Source: Caryophanales bacterium UBA4682
Lineage (GTDB): Bacteria; Bacillota_I; Bacilli_A; RFN20; CAG-288
DNA: 49,942 bases
NCBI GenBank assembly: GCA_002404995.1
Contig: DHKY01000012.1
Location: forward strand, 1 to 49,942
Direction of reading: 5' to 3'
The translations under genes and the position numbers were made by a program. Shown here in pieces: positions 33,948 through 42,874 of the stretch (its first letter is position 1; every line of letters starts with the position of its first letter). Below the pieces are notes generated by a model that worked only from the letters and a program-made list of their open reading frames with translations, was not told the origin of the DNA and did not search any database.

Positions 33948-36308
33948 CTATTCTCCCTTTAAAGTAATGCCGATCTTAACCGAAAGCTCTTTGACAACCG
34001 AATTGATACAGGACGCGATTTCCTGGTCTTTTAAAGTTCCGTCATCCTTGCCAAGAAGGAGGGAAATGCCGAGATAGCGGACGCTATCCTTATCTTTGAA
34101 ATCATCAAAGAAAAGGACGCCTTTGACAAAGGGAACATGGGCCTTAAGAATGGTGTTCTTTACCCTAAGGAAGCTAACATCTTCTTTCCTCTTAAGCGAA
34201 AGATCACGACGGACAAGCGGATAGGAATTGAAAGGAACGAACTTAGTCTTTCCGTTGTTCATTTCCAGAAGATATCCAAGGTCAATTTCACCTAAATACC
34301 TTTCTTCCTTATAGAGAGCCGGGTGGAGCTTTCCAAATGTGCCGATCAGTTTCTTTCCGACATAGATATCGCAGGCAGCGCCTGGATGGAACGCAGGGTT
34401 TGTAGTATAGCAGAGACGATAGCGGTTCGGATTCAATCCAATCAAGGAGAAGATATCTTCAATGATGCCTTTCCTATCAAAGAAATCGTAGGAGCGCTTA
34501 CCATAGTCTTCGCTTAGGGAGGTCTCGCCCATGAGACCTAAGGACAGATAAGTCTTGATGCCCTCTTTCGTATCCACCGGTGAAATCTCGAACAGAGCAA
34601 GAGAATCATGCTGATGGCTGAGATTGTAATTCCTTGTCTTAAGCATCGAAGAAAGAAGATCAGAGCGGACCACCTCGTGATCTTTTGTCCTCGGGTTGAG
34701 AATGACATAGCTTTCCTTATCATCGAAGACACGAAGCTCCTTATCCTGTTCTTTGCTGACCAGGGTATAGGAGAGAATCTCATCCCAGCCCTTATCACAT
34801 AAACGCTGGCGGATTCTCCGTTCCCTCTTCTGGCTCGGAGTAAGCCCGCCTAAAGTATGCGGCATTCCGTTGAAGGAAGGAATAATCTTTTCAGCCGGAT
34901 AGAAGCGGAAAACCTCTTCGTCGATATCACACTGTTCATTCAAATCAACACGATCAATCGGAGCAAGGACTTTTCCGTTTCCAAGTCTCTTGATACGATA
35001 ACGGTCGAGAACAAGGTTGATCTCGTCATCAGAATAAGAAGAACCGAGACGCTTATTCAAAAGCTCATAGGAAAAGTCAAAAGGCGTGTTTTCCCTCTTC
35101 GAATGATTGTCGCTGGAGTAGGAGACAATCTCGTAGGAAGAGAAGAATTCATCCAAAAGCGAAAGCAGGAAGGCAATCGCTTCATTGATCCTCTTCGGAT
35201 TGCGTCCTTTGCCAAAGAGCTGGCTGGAGGCGCTTGATATGCCTAGACGGGAACAAGTGTGTCGGATATTGGCATGATAGAAATCCGCGAATTCAATATC
35301 GATGTTGCTAGTCTGAGTGGAAACCGAAGAATTGCCAAGGGCCCTGATACCGCCTAAGCAAAGCGGATTTTCGCCATCCGTTACAACAAGATCATGCGGA
35401 ATCAAAGAGACTTCCTTCCCATCAAAGGTAGTAACCTTACAGGAAAGGTCATCTTTGACGACATATTCGCCTTTCCGGTTCTTATCGGCATCATACCTAT
35501 TGATTGGCTGTCCTGTGACAAGCCTGACATAGTTTCCTAAATCAACAATCGGGTCAATGCAGCGGATGCCACCTTTCCTTAAGGCACTGCGGATATAAGA
35601 CGGAGTTTCCTTCCTGACGGCATTGCGCAACGAAAGAATATCGATACGAGAGCAGGCTTCAGTCCTAGTCTTAGCCTTGACTTCTTCTGGATATTCACCA
35701 ATCTTTTCCGGAATAGAAGCAAGACTATAACCGGTCAAAGAAGAAATTTCCCGGGCAAGTCCGATATAGCTTAAACAATCCGGACGGTTCGGAAGAACAT
35801 TGACATCGAGGATTTCATCCTTGATACCAAGATAAGAAAGAACATCTCTCTCGCCGACTTTGGCATCGGGGGGAAGCTCTTCGATTCCATTGACCTGCTT
35901 TTCGCTCAGGACATCCTTCCCAAGTCCGAGTTCAACAAGCGAACAGCACCTACCGTTAGACTCTTCGCCACGGATTTTGCCAGGCTTGATTGTTTCACCA
36001 AGGGCCGGCAAAACACATCCCGGAAGAGCAACGATGACCTTGAGTCCTTTGCGGGCATTAGGAGCACCGCAGACAATCTTCTTAATTCCCTCTTCGGTTC
36101 CACAATCCACAAGCAAGCAATGAAGATGATCGCTGTCTGGATGTTTCTCGCAGGAAATGATTTCACCGATGATGAGATTCGAGGCTTGTGCAAAAGGCTC
36201 CATGCCTTCCACTTCGAATCCCGAAAATGTAAGACGCTGACGTAATTCTTCCGGTGTTGTCGTACTTAAATCGACAAACCGGGATAAAAGCGAGTAACTG
36301 AAAAGCAT
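33948..36308 (-). CDS. pheT: Phenylalanyl-tRNA synthetase beta subunit
   Basis: 786 residues. It has an N-terminal MLFSYSLLSRFVDL, an EMAP-type tRNA-binding domain (ASNLIIGEIISCEKHPDSDHLHCLLVDCG, in part), B3/B4 and B5 domains (HTLGGLTPSQKRERRIR) and a C-terminal anticodon-binding ferredoxin-like domain (FVPFNSYPLVRRDLSL). The ATG at 36308, with AAAGGA upstream, is chosen over an upstream start at 36374 that would overlap pheS and add non-homologous residues. Confidence 0.95.
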   Translation of the reverse strand: MLFSYSLLSRFVDLSTTTPEELRQRLTFSGFEVEGMEPFAQASNLIIGEIISCEKHPDSDHLHCLLVDCGTEEGIKKIVCGAPNARKGLKVIVALPGCVLPALGETIKPGKIRGEESNGRCCSLVELGLGKDVLSEKQVNGIEELPPDAKVGERDVLSYLGIKDEILDVNVLPNRPDCLSYIGLAREISSLTGYSLASIPEKIGEYPEEVKAKTRTEACSRIDILSLRNAVRKETPSYIRSALRKGGIRCIDPIVDLGNYVRLVTGQPINRYDADKNRKGEYVVKDDLSCKVTTFDGKEVSLIPHDLVVTDGENPLCLGGIRALGNSSVSTQTSNIDIEFADFYHANIRHTCSRLGISSASSQLFGKGRNPKRINEAIAFLLSLLDEFFSSYEIVSYSSDNHSKRENTPFDFSYELLNKRLGSSYSDDEINLVLDRYRIKRLGNGKVLAPIDRVDLNEQCDIDEEVFRFYPAEKIIPSFNGMPHTLGGLTPSQKRERRIRQRLCDKGWDEILSYTLVSKEQDKELRVFDDKESYVILNPRTKDHEVVRSDLLSSMLKTRNYNLSHQHDSLALFEISPVDTKEGIKTYLSLGLMGETSLSEDYGKRSYDFFDRKGIIEDIFSLIGLNPNRYRLCYTTNPAFHPGAACDIYVGKKLIGTFGKLHPALYKEERYLGEIDLGYLLEMNNGKTKFVPFNSYPLVRRDLSLKRKEDVSFLRVKNTILKAHVPFVKGVLFFDDFKDKDSVRYLGISLLLGKDDGTLKDQEIASCINSVVKELSVKIGITLKGE

Positions 36309-36312
36309 TTTC

Positions 36313-37359
36313 CTATTCCTTTCTGAATTGTTCGATAAAACTGATGTCGTCGGTATAGAAACGTTTGATGTCATCGATTCCGTACTTCAACCTGGCAATC
36401 CGGTCAATGCCGATACCAAAGGCAAAACCTTTGTAGATTTTATCGTCAAAGCCGTTCAAACGAAGTACGTTCGTATTGACCCTTCCGGATCCGAGGATTT
36501 CAATCCATCCAGTATGCTTGCAAAGAGAGCAGCCTTTTCCATTGCAGTTAAAGCAGGAAATATCTGCCTCGACGCTAGGCTCCGTAAACGGGAAGAAACT
36601 AGGACGGAAGCGGACTTCGCGCTTTGGACCAAAGAGATGGCGAAGGAGAAGAGTCAAAGTCTCAAGAAGGTTCGCAAAGGTCACATCCTTGTCGATGACA
36701 AGACCTTCGATTTGACCGAACTGATGGGAATGAGTCGCATCATTATCGCGACGGTAGACTTTGCCAGGGCAAATGATCTTGATTGGGCCTTCCCCCTTAT
36801 GGGCAGCCCTGACTCTTGCTTGAACAGCCGAAGTATGGCTGCGGAGAAGTGTGTTCGGATTGATAATGAAAGTGTCCTGCCTATCCCGTGCAGGATGATC
36901 TAGCGGGATATTCATTAATTCGAAGTTGTTCAGATCCGATTCGACTTCCGGTCCGCTTGCAACCGTATAGCCTAGATCAAGGAAGAAATCCTCGATTTCT
37001 TCGACAATGGCGTAGAACGGATGACGACTTCCGCTATTCGGGCGATTGCCTGGAAGAGTGATGTCGATTTTCTCCGAAAGCAGTTTGGCTTTCAACTGCT
37101 CCTCTTTTAGAGCTGCTTCTTTTTCGGTATAAAGGCCGGTTAATTCGTTTTTCAAACGGCCAAGTTCTTGTCCGAAGGCCTTTTTCTCTTCCGGCTTCAC
37201 ACTGCGCATAAGTGTGAAATACTCGGTCAGTTTGGATTTCTTTCCAAGGTACTTTCCTTTGTATGAATCTAGGGATGCAAGATCCTTGACAGAGGAAATT
37301 GCGTCTTTCGCTTCGGAAATCAGCGTACCGCTTTCTTTCTGGAATTCTTCAAGTGTCAT
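36313..37359 (-). CDS. pheS: Phenylalanyl-tRNA synthetase alpha subunit
   Basis: 348 residues, class II catalytic subunit. It shows HPARDRQDTF, FTEPSVEADISC, the zinc-type CNGKGCSLCKHTGW and AFGIGIDRIA. GSG-AGG-VNTNVL corresponds to GAGMVHPNVL and RIA-AGG-LKYGI to RIAMLKYGI; both are near-invariant Met. The Arg in NVLRLNG is CGT and is therefore a true Arg. Together with pheT it lies between ftsZ and thyX with no visible T-box. Confidence 0.96.
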   Translation of the reverse strand: MTLEEFQKESGTLISEAKDAISSVKDLASLDSYKGKYLGKKSKLTEYFTLMRSVKPEEKKAFGQELGRLKNELTGLYTEKEAALKEEQLKAKLLSEKIDITLPGNRPNSGSRHPFYAIVEEIEDFFLDLGYTVASGPEVESDLNNFELMNIPLDHPARDRQDTFIINPNTLLRSHTSAVQARVRAAHKGEGPIKIICPGKVYRRDNDATHSHQFGQIEGLVIDKDVTFANLLETLTLLLRHLFGPKREVRFRPSFFPFTEPSVEADISCFNCNGKGCSLCKHTGWIEILGSGRVNTNVLRLNGFDDKIYKGFAFGIGIDRIARLKYGIDDIKRFYTDDISFIEQFRKE

Positions 37360-37368
37360 AGGTTACCT

Positions 37369-38646
37369 CTATTTCTTATCGGCAGATAAAACCTGCCTAT
37401 CGTCATCATCGTTATCCTGAATCGGAATAACTTCCTTCTTTTCTTCTACCGGTTTTTCCTCCGGCTTGACTTCTTCGGAAATCGGTGCTTCCGCTGCCTG
37501 GTTCTTCCGGAAACGTGCAAGGAAATCCGGAAGGATGTTTTCTTTTTCTTCCTTTTGTTCCTTGATTTCCTGCTCGACCTTCGGAGTTTCGATTTTTTCT
37601 TCCTTGATAATAGGTGTTGCAATAGAGTGTCGCTGCCTTGGAAGCGAATCATCCGAGAAATCAAAGTCCTTATCAAAGGAAGTAGCAATAATAGAAACCT
37701 TCCTGGTGTCCTTCAAATCAGGGTCAATCTGGGCGCCAAAAATGGAAGAAACCGAATCCTCGTCTTTGGCATTGGCCGCTTCGAGAATACATTCCATTGC
37801 AGAATTGATTTCATCCAAAGTCACATCTTCGCTCCTAGTGAAGTTGACAAGCCTGTTGTGTGCTCCCTTAATGGACGATTCCAAAAGCGGAGAAGAAAAC
37901 GCATTCTTTGCTGCCAGAAGAGCACGGTCAGAACCTTTTCCTTCACCCATACCGATCAAGGCAACCCCTTTCCCCCAAAGCGTCGACTTGACATCGTTGA
38001 AGTCAAGGTTAATGACACCTGGAAGAAGAATCCTATCCGTGACCGTCTTAACCGCATCGCCTAGGATCTTATCCGCCGCTTTAAAAGCAGCTGCAATAGG
38101 CATTTTTCCGTTGTTGAACCTGAGTTTATCATTGGAAACAATAATCAAAGCATCAACGGCTTTTTTCAGAGTTTCGATACCTTCTAGAGCGACCTTCTTC
38201 CGTCGAGGGCCTTCAAAAGTAAACGGACGTGTGACAATCGCCAAAACCAAAGCGCCGCATTCTTTAGCGGCTTTTGCGATGACCGGTGCACCGCCGGTTC
38301 CGGTTCCGCCTCCTTCACCCGCGGAAATGAAAATCCTATCCGAACCAGAAAGGACATTCTTGATTTCATTGTAGCTGTCTTCGGCAGCCTTCTTACCGAA
38401 GTCGGGATTTCCGCCAGCTCCTTTTCCTGCCGTGACATTGCGTCCTAGAATCAGCTTATTCGGGCAGGAAGAACGGCTTAAGGCTTGTCCGTCGGTATTC
38501 CTGACCCAGTATTCCACTTCAGGATTGCCTTTTTGGTACCTGGAAGTAACAGCGTTTCCGCCACCGCCACCCACACCGATAACCTTGATTTTCGCATTCG
38601 CCCTGATGTCATCCATAGGCTGTGGGGTCTTTGTTTCAATATCCAT
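37369..38646 (-). CDS. ftsZ: Cell-division GTPase FtsZ
   Basis: 425 residues; the tubulin-like ring protein. It has KVIGVGGGGGNAV, NTDGQAL, the tubulin signature GGGTGTGGAPV, TRPFTFEG and the T7 loop NLDFNDVK. NAVTS-AGG-Y aligns with NAVNRMI and GSD-AGG-IFISAG with GADMVFVTAG. The usual Met of AGMGGGTGTG is a genuine Glu (GAA). A FtsA/EzrA-binding-like segment LPDFLARFRKN (about 372-382) is followed by a further 42-residue acidic tail instead of ending the protein. Confidence 0.96.
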   Translation of the reverse strand: MDIETKTPQPMDDIRANAKIKVIGVGGGGGNAVTSRYQKGNPEVEYWVRNTDGQALSRSSCPNKLILGRNVTAGKGAGGNPDFGKKAAEDSYNEIKNVLSGSDRIFISAGEGGGTGTGGAPVIAKAAKECGALVLAIVTRPFTFEGPRRKKVALEGIETLKKAVDALIIVSNDKLRFNNGKMPIAAAFKAADKILGDAVKTVTDRILLPGVINLDFNDVKSTLWGKGVALIGMGEGKGSDRALLAAKNAFSSPLLESSIKGAHNRLVNFTRSEDVTLDEINSAMECILEAANAKDEDSVSSIFGAQIDPDLKDTRKVSIIATSFDKDFDFSDDSLPRQRHSIATPIIKEEKIETPKVEQEIKEQKEEKENILPDFLARFRKNQAAEAPISEEVKPEEKPVEEKKEVIPIQDNDDDDRQVLSADKK

Positions 38647-38656
38647 AAATTTTCAA

Positions 38657-39811
38657 TTACTCCCGTTTCAAGGGATCCTTTCCTAAATCGTATTGCTGCT
38701 GAGTATTCTTTCCCTCTGCCGGAGTGGGCTGATATTCATACGAGGACAGATGAATGGCTCCGAGACAGGCTAGATAACAGGGGTCTTTTGCACCAATGAC
38801 TGGAGAAGAAAAAACATTGGTTGTCAATCCAGTCTGACGGCTAAGTTCCTCTTTGATTCCAATCAGCTTGGAACCCTCACCGGTAAGAATCAGCGGGATT
38901 CCTGTAATCTCGGTTTTTTTCAAAAACTCAACTATCGGCTTCAATGTCTTAACGAAGGCTTCTTTCCTTTCAGGGATTGTGAAGGAATCATCGCTTTGAT
39001 AGGGGAAACCATCCAAGTCCGAAAAGCCGAAGATATCGAGAAGTTCTCTCGCATGTTCTTTGGTAATTTGCAGTTCCTTGGAAGCCGAGTAGGCAAAATA
39101 ATCGATACCGAGTCCTTCGTTGTTGATTGGTGCCGTCATCCTGAGCCGACCGCCATTAACGTAAGTAAGGACACACTCTTTTTCCGAAATATCCAAATTC
39201 AAATAAGATTCTGGGCAATTGATAGAATTCCTGTAATTGGTTCTTGCATAGGCTGAGAAAAATGTCAGATAAGGTTTTGTTCCAATTTGTGCCATCCTGC
39301 CCTTATAGTAGGTATCCCTTGTATGAGATATCCTGTGGACATCGGAATCTATGCCTAATTCCCGTGCTTTGACGCCCTGAGGGAATTTCTTATAGTTGGT
39401 TCGGTCTGCATAAAATAGGTAGGGAACAACAGAGACTATGGAAGCACCTGCATTGTTTTCGCACCTTTTCCTAATTCGAAGATTGCAGCTATTATAATCT
39501 AAAATGGAAATCCGGTCACCTGCCACAAAAGTCGTTCCATTCTTCGACTCAACGTTCAAGAAGCCTTCCGAAGGTAGAAGAAGAATAGTTGCACCGAAAT
39601 GACCATCGGTCAAACTTTCGCGCCTCTTGTTCCTCCTTTCCAGAAGAGTTTCTTTGACTTGTTTCGAATCAAAGAAATGAGTTTCCGGATCAAGAGAAAG
39701 AGGGGAAGAATGCCTAGCAGAAAGAATATACTCTTTTCCGTTAAGGTAATATCCAGTTACGAGAGAAATCCCGCTTTCCTCAATATCAATGACTGTAATG
39801 GTATTGTTCAT
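38657..39811 (-). CDS. ftsA: Cell-division protein FtsA (actin-like)
   Basis: 384 residues. The C-terminal phosphate-2 region reads IPLILTGEGSKLIGIKEELSRQTGL, typical of FtsA, and position directly before ftsZ supports it. The N-terminal phosphate-1 motif is divergent (TVIDIEESGISLVTGYY). FtsA tethers FtsZ to the membrane; the expected C-terminal amphipathic helix is not evident, since the last residues are Gln- and Lys-rich. Its start overlaps the ftsQ stop by four nucleotides. Confidence 0.85.
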   Translation of the reverse strand: MNNTITVIDIEESGISLVTGYYLNGKEYILSARHSSPLSLDPETHFFDSKQVKETLLERRNKRRESLTDGHFGATILLLPSEGFLNVESKNGTTFVAGDRISILDYNSCNLRIRKRCENNAGASIVSVVPYLFYADRTNYKKFPQGVKARELGIDSDVHRISHTRDTYYKGRMAQIGTKPYLTFFSAYARTNYRNSINCPESYLNLDISEKECVLTYVNGGRLRMTAPINNEGLGIDYFAYSASKELQITKEHARELLDIFGFSDLDGFPYQSDDSFTIPERKEAFVKTLKPIVEFLKKTEITGIPLILTGEGSKLIGIKEELSRQTGLTTNVFSSPVIGAKDPCYLACLGAIHLSSYEYQPTPAEGKNTQQQYDLGKDPLKRE

Positions 39812-40776
39812 ATTGTTTCCTTTCTATCCGGCGAGAGGCTGATACGATTTCCTTGAATCACAAGACGGAAGATGTATGCTTTGACTTTGCTATTCTCCGG
39901 ATCCTTCCTTTCATAATCCTGGGTTTGCCTTTTCTTGGAGCTTGTCTTCCTCCTGTCAACAATCCTATCAAAGCGTCCCGCATCACGGAAATACCTTGAA
40001 AGCTTATCCATCAGAAGGGAAGAGAGGACAAAATAAGATCCAGTATCTGCCTCCTTGATCACAAAATCGCCTAAATTGTTCCAATTACTATCAGAAGAAG
40101 AAACATAATTGATTCGATAAATCTTGGATAGAATTGAATATGGAACATAGGAGAGATAATCGAAAGCTAGCTTTTCGCTCTGGCTATTGTCGGAAACAGA
40201 ATCCGGAAGACCGATAGCGGGAACAGAAGAAGCCTGGTTTTCCATTTCCTTTTTTATAGATTCGATTCTAGAAGAATCCAGAGGAAGAGAAAGAAGTTTC
40301 TTTTTCCTCGTTTCTTCGCTTTCCCCTTTGCCAAAATAAACAACTTCACCGATTTTTCCTTTGGGCCCGTTTTCGACAACATCGCCAGTCACAGTGAAAC
40401 CATTAGTGGAAAAAGAAGCCGAAAGAAGAAAACCATTCGAGTTTTCGATGGCTTTTTCTTCGCTTTTCGAAGAATCTACAAAAGCTGCTGGTTTATAGCC
40501 ATCATTTCCGCTTAAGCAGACAATATCATCCGCCTTAAAAAGGCTAAGCCCAGAAACGCTCCTGTTTTTCGCCTGAAAGCAGGGCAAAGAAAAATAAAGC
40601 AAAAGGTATAGGAAGGAAGCAAATGCAAGTACAGCAAAAAAGATTTTCTTTACACGACGGAAACGATGGCTCTTCTTAACATTCACCCTTGCTTCTTTAT
40701 AACTGAACTGGGTGGTCGAGCTAAGTTCCGTGTTGTTTTGATCCGAAGCCGTGCCGTCTTTCTCCCTATTATCCAT
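39808..40776 (-). CDS. ftsQ: FtsQ/DivIB-like cell-division protein
   Basis: 322 residues. A cytoplasmic basic N-terminus of ~45 residues leads to one membrane segment (IFFAVLAFASFLYLLLYFSL). Outside the membrane comes a POTRA-like start, AKN-AGG-SVSGLSLFKADDIV, close to 'vknIsVsGn..vs.eei'. The central region is Ser-rich and poorly conserved. Topology, the POTRA start and location before ftsA-ftsZ support the call. Confidence 0.72.
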   Translation of the reverse strand: MDNREKDGTASDQNNTELSSTTQFSYKEARVNVKKSHRFRRVKKIFFAVLAFASFLYLLLYFSLPCFQAKNRSVSGLSLFKADDIVCLSGNDGYKPAAFVDSSKSEEKAIENSNGFLLSASFSTNGFTVTGDVVENGPKGKIGEVVYFGKGESEETRKKKLLSLPLDSSRIESIKKEMENQASSVPAIGLPDSVSDNSQSEKLAFDYLSYVPYSILSKIYRINYVSSSDSNWNNLGDFVIKEADTGSYFVLSSLLMDKLSRYFRDAGRFDRIVDRRKTSSKKRQTQDYERKDPENSKVKAYIFRLVIQGNRISLSPDRKETI

Positions 40777-40854
40777 ATTTACCTATATCCTACGCTAAAA
40801 TATTTTAGCCCAAAACTAGGGATTATTAAAGGTGTTTTTAGAGAGGAAAAGAAC

Positions 40855-41178
40855 TCAAATGAGGTTAAGGGAAGAAAACCCGTAAATAGGAAAATACCGG
40901 ACCCTTTCTTTCCTCCGTTTGAAGCAGCGGTCGAAGTCTTGAAACAGCTCCTCTCCAATATACAGATATTGAAGGTCTGGAATCTTGATGTAAGTTACGT
41001 AATAGAACATTTTCCTGCCTTTCCGTGTGCATTCTAGCCTGAAACCATAAATTGCAGGAACCGCATTTCCGGTTGCACAGCTTACTACACATTTTTCAAG
41101 AAGGAGATCAAGCAGAATTCCTTTTCCACGAAAGGATTCTTTGATTCTTTTTCTTTCTGTTTCATTCATCCTAATCAT
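40855..41178 (-). CDS. Small protein of unknown function
   Basis: 107 residues, no family recognised. It starts at the ATG at 41178, with AAGGAG seven nucleotides upstream; under the variant code it begins Met-Ile-Met-Met. It contains a charged N-terminus (NETERKRIKESF), several Cys and a Tyr-rich beta-like part (MFYYVTYIKIPDLQYLYIGEEL), with a basic stretch CFKRRKERVR near the end. No membrane segment or signal peptide. It lies after the recJ terminator and before ftsQ. Confidence 0.55.
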   Translation of the reverse strand: MIRMNETERKRIKESFRGKGILLDLLLEKCVVSCATGNAVPAIYGFRLECTRKGRKMFYYVTYIKIPDLQYLYIGEELFQDFDRCFKRRKERVRYFPIYGFSSLNLI

Positions 41179-41213
41179 ATCCTTGCTCCTTTTTTTACAA
41201 TTCCAGATTAACG

Positions 41214-41244
41214 AAAAAAAGGAAGAAAAACAATTTCTTCCTTT
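41214..41244 (-). terminator. Terminator of the ruvAB-secDF-recJ unit
   Basis: AAAGGAAGAAA (41218-41228), a five-nucleotide loop and TTTCTTCCTTT (41234-41244); on the minus strand the hairpin is followed by a T run. Confidence 0.8.
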
Positions 41245-41288
41245 AAGATAAGAAAATATTCTTTTAATGTTCCAGAAATGCTGGAAAA

Positions 41289-42872
41289 TCAATCAATATG
41301 TGGAATTATTTCATCTGCCCTAAGGCAGCAATTCTCTGTCCCATGAAATACAGAAAGTTTCATTCTGCCTTTTAAGGTAAAATAAGAATATCGCTTCTCT
41401 TTAAAGCATTCCCTATTTCCGGTATAAATTGCTTTGCCTTTGCATCCGGGAATCTGGAAAATCATACTCTTCCCAGTAGTGGATAACTTTCCCCATTCAG
41501 ATTCAACATCCACATTGAACTCCGGATAAGGATGACCTTCACCGAATGGTTCGAATTTTTCAAGAACATGATAGTTCTCGCAGGTAATATCCTCCAAGGC
41601 CACTGCAATCGAATCATTTTCTTTTTGATCCGTCGACGACAAAGCCTGCTTTTCCCTTAGGGTAATAAAATCTGTTGCAACCTGGAAATAATCTTTCTGC
41701 CGGATAGACCTTCCTATCGCTTTCTTATGCCCTCCGCCCTTCAGCCTGCGTTTTTCTTCTTTTACAAGCCTAGGGTCTACTTCAAAGGGGGCAATCGAAC
41801 GAAAAGAACCGACTAAAAAATCCGGATTTGTTTCATCTTTAGCAAATACTCCAATCGGCTTCTTTTCTTTTCTCATTATTTTATTCGCATATAATCCAGT
41901 TAAGCCGGAAATCCCGTCCACGATGCAGACAATTCCATGTTCCGAGTTCCTCGTCCTATTCGGTACAAGGTTAGCATCCTGCACCAGTTTCTTCCGATAG
42001 TCGTTTGTTTCCTTCAGTTCGTTCCTGAGCTTCCTCCTATGTGGAGTATTTTTGTTCTCAATCAGGAAACGACAGGCATCAATAGTCGCCATGGTTTCTT
42101 TCTTGGCACGACCAGGAGAATTCAAAGACGGAATCAAAGAGAAAACAATGTCATCAAAAGAAACGGTCTGGTCAGCTCCAATAAGCCCGATAAGATTGGG
42201 AAAACGATATAGGTTCCTCCTCTTTTTCCTTTGACGAGCAAGGACAAGATTGTTACCTTCCAAAGGCCTGACATCTGAAAAAACAGCCATTCCGGCAAGA
42301 GTCACATAATAGGGGTCAAACGCTTTCGTAAGGCTATGCGAAACAAAGAGGGCAAGGGAAGCTGCCGAGCAATTATAAGGAATGAATCTGTCCGTAAGCT
42401 GTGAAAATATAAAAGGTGTGTCTGGAAGCTCAGAAGGAAGTTCGTGGTGGTCAATAATAATCGTTTCCCTTCCAAGAGAAGAAGCAAGTGCGATACTTTT
42501 TTTTGCAGAGATGCCATTATCAACAGTGATGATTAAGGTGTACCCCTTTTCTTTGAATTGACGGACACGTTCTTCATTCAATCCATAGCCTTCATGGTAG
42601 CGGGAGGGAATAAAAAAACCAGGATTGAGTCCAAAGGAATCGAGAGTCCTTTTCCTAATTGCCGTAGAAGTCAAACCATCGACATCATAATCACCATAGA
42701 TTACCGTCTTTTCTCTATTAGCAACAGCTTTCTTAATTCTCTCTACAACTTTTTGAAAACCGGGAAAGCCATCCGGAAGAACCAAGGAAGGAAAAGACCT
42801 TAAAGCATTTCGTGCTTCAAGGTCTTTGGCTGTCCTATGGTAATGTTCAAGCAGGGAAGCCAGGAAATCCAT
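41289..42872 (-). CDS. recJ: Single-stranded-DNA exonuclease RecJ
   Basis: 527 residues, shorter than most RecJ (about 570-780). DHH-family motifs are YGDYDVDGLTST, TVDNGISA, DHHELP and a DHHA1 domain with GGGHKKAIG. SDV-AGG-PLEGNN corresponds to ADMVPLxxENR with the Met shifted by one residue. It works in recombination and mismatch repair. It starts two nucleotides after the secDF stop, in the Firmicutes secDF-recJ order. Confidence 0.9.
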   Translation of the reverse strand: MDFLASLLEHYHRTAKDLEARNALRSFPSLVLPDGFPGFQKVVERIKKAVANREKTVIYGDYDVDGLTSTAIRKRTLDSFGLNPGFFIPSRYHEGYGLNEERVRQFKEKGYTLIITVDNGISAKKSIALASSLGRETIIIDHHELPSELPDTPFIFSQLTDRFIPYNCSAASLALFVSHSLTKAFDPYYVTLAGMAVFSDVRPLEGNNLVLARQRKKRRNLYRFPNLIGLIGADQTVSFDDIVFSLIPSLNSPGRAKKETMATIDACRFLIENKNTPHRRKLRNELKETNDYRKKLVQDANLVPNRTRNSEHGIVCIVDGISGLTGLYANKIMRKEKKPIGVFAKDETNPDFLVGSFRSIAPFEVDPRLVKEEKRRLKGGGHKKAIGRSIRQKDYFQVATDFITLREKQALSSTDQKENDSIAVALEDITCENYHVLEKFEPFGEGHPYPEFNVDVESEWGKLSTTGKSMIFQIPGCKGKAIYTGNRECFKEKRYSYFTLKGRMKLSVFHGTENCCLRADEIIPHID

Positions 42873-42874
42873 AT

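Noticed and set aside
37466..38374. Plus-strand 302-residue open frame opposite ftsZ
   Set aside because: ftsZ on the other strand has full family motifs; this frame has none.
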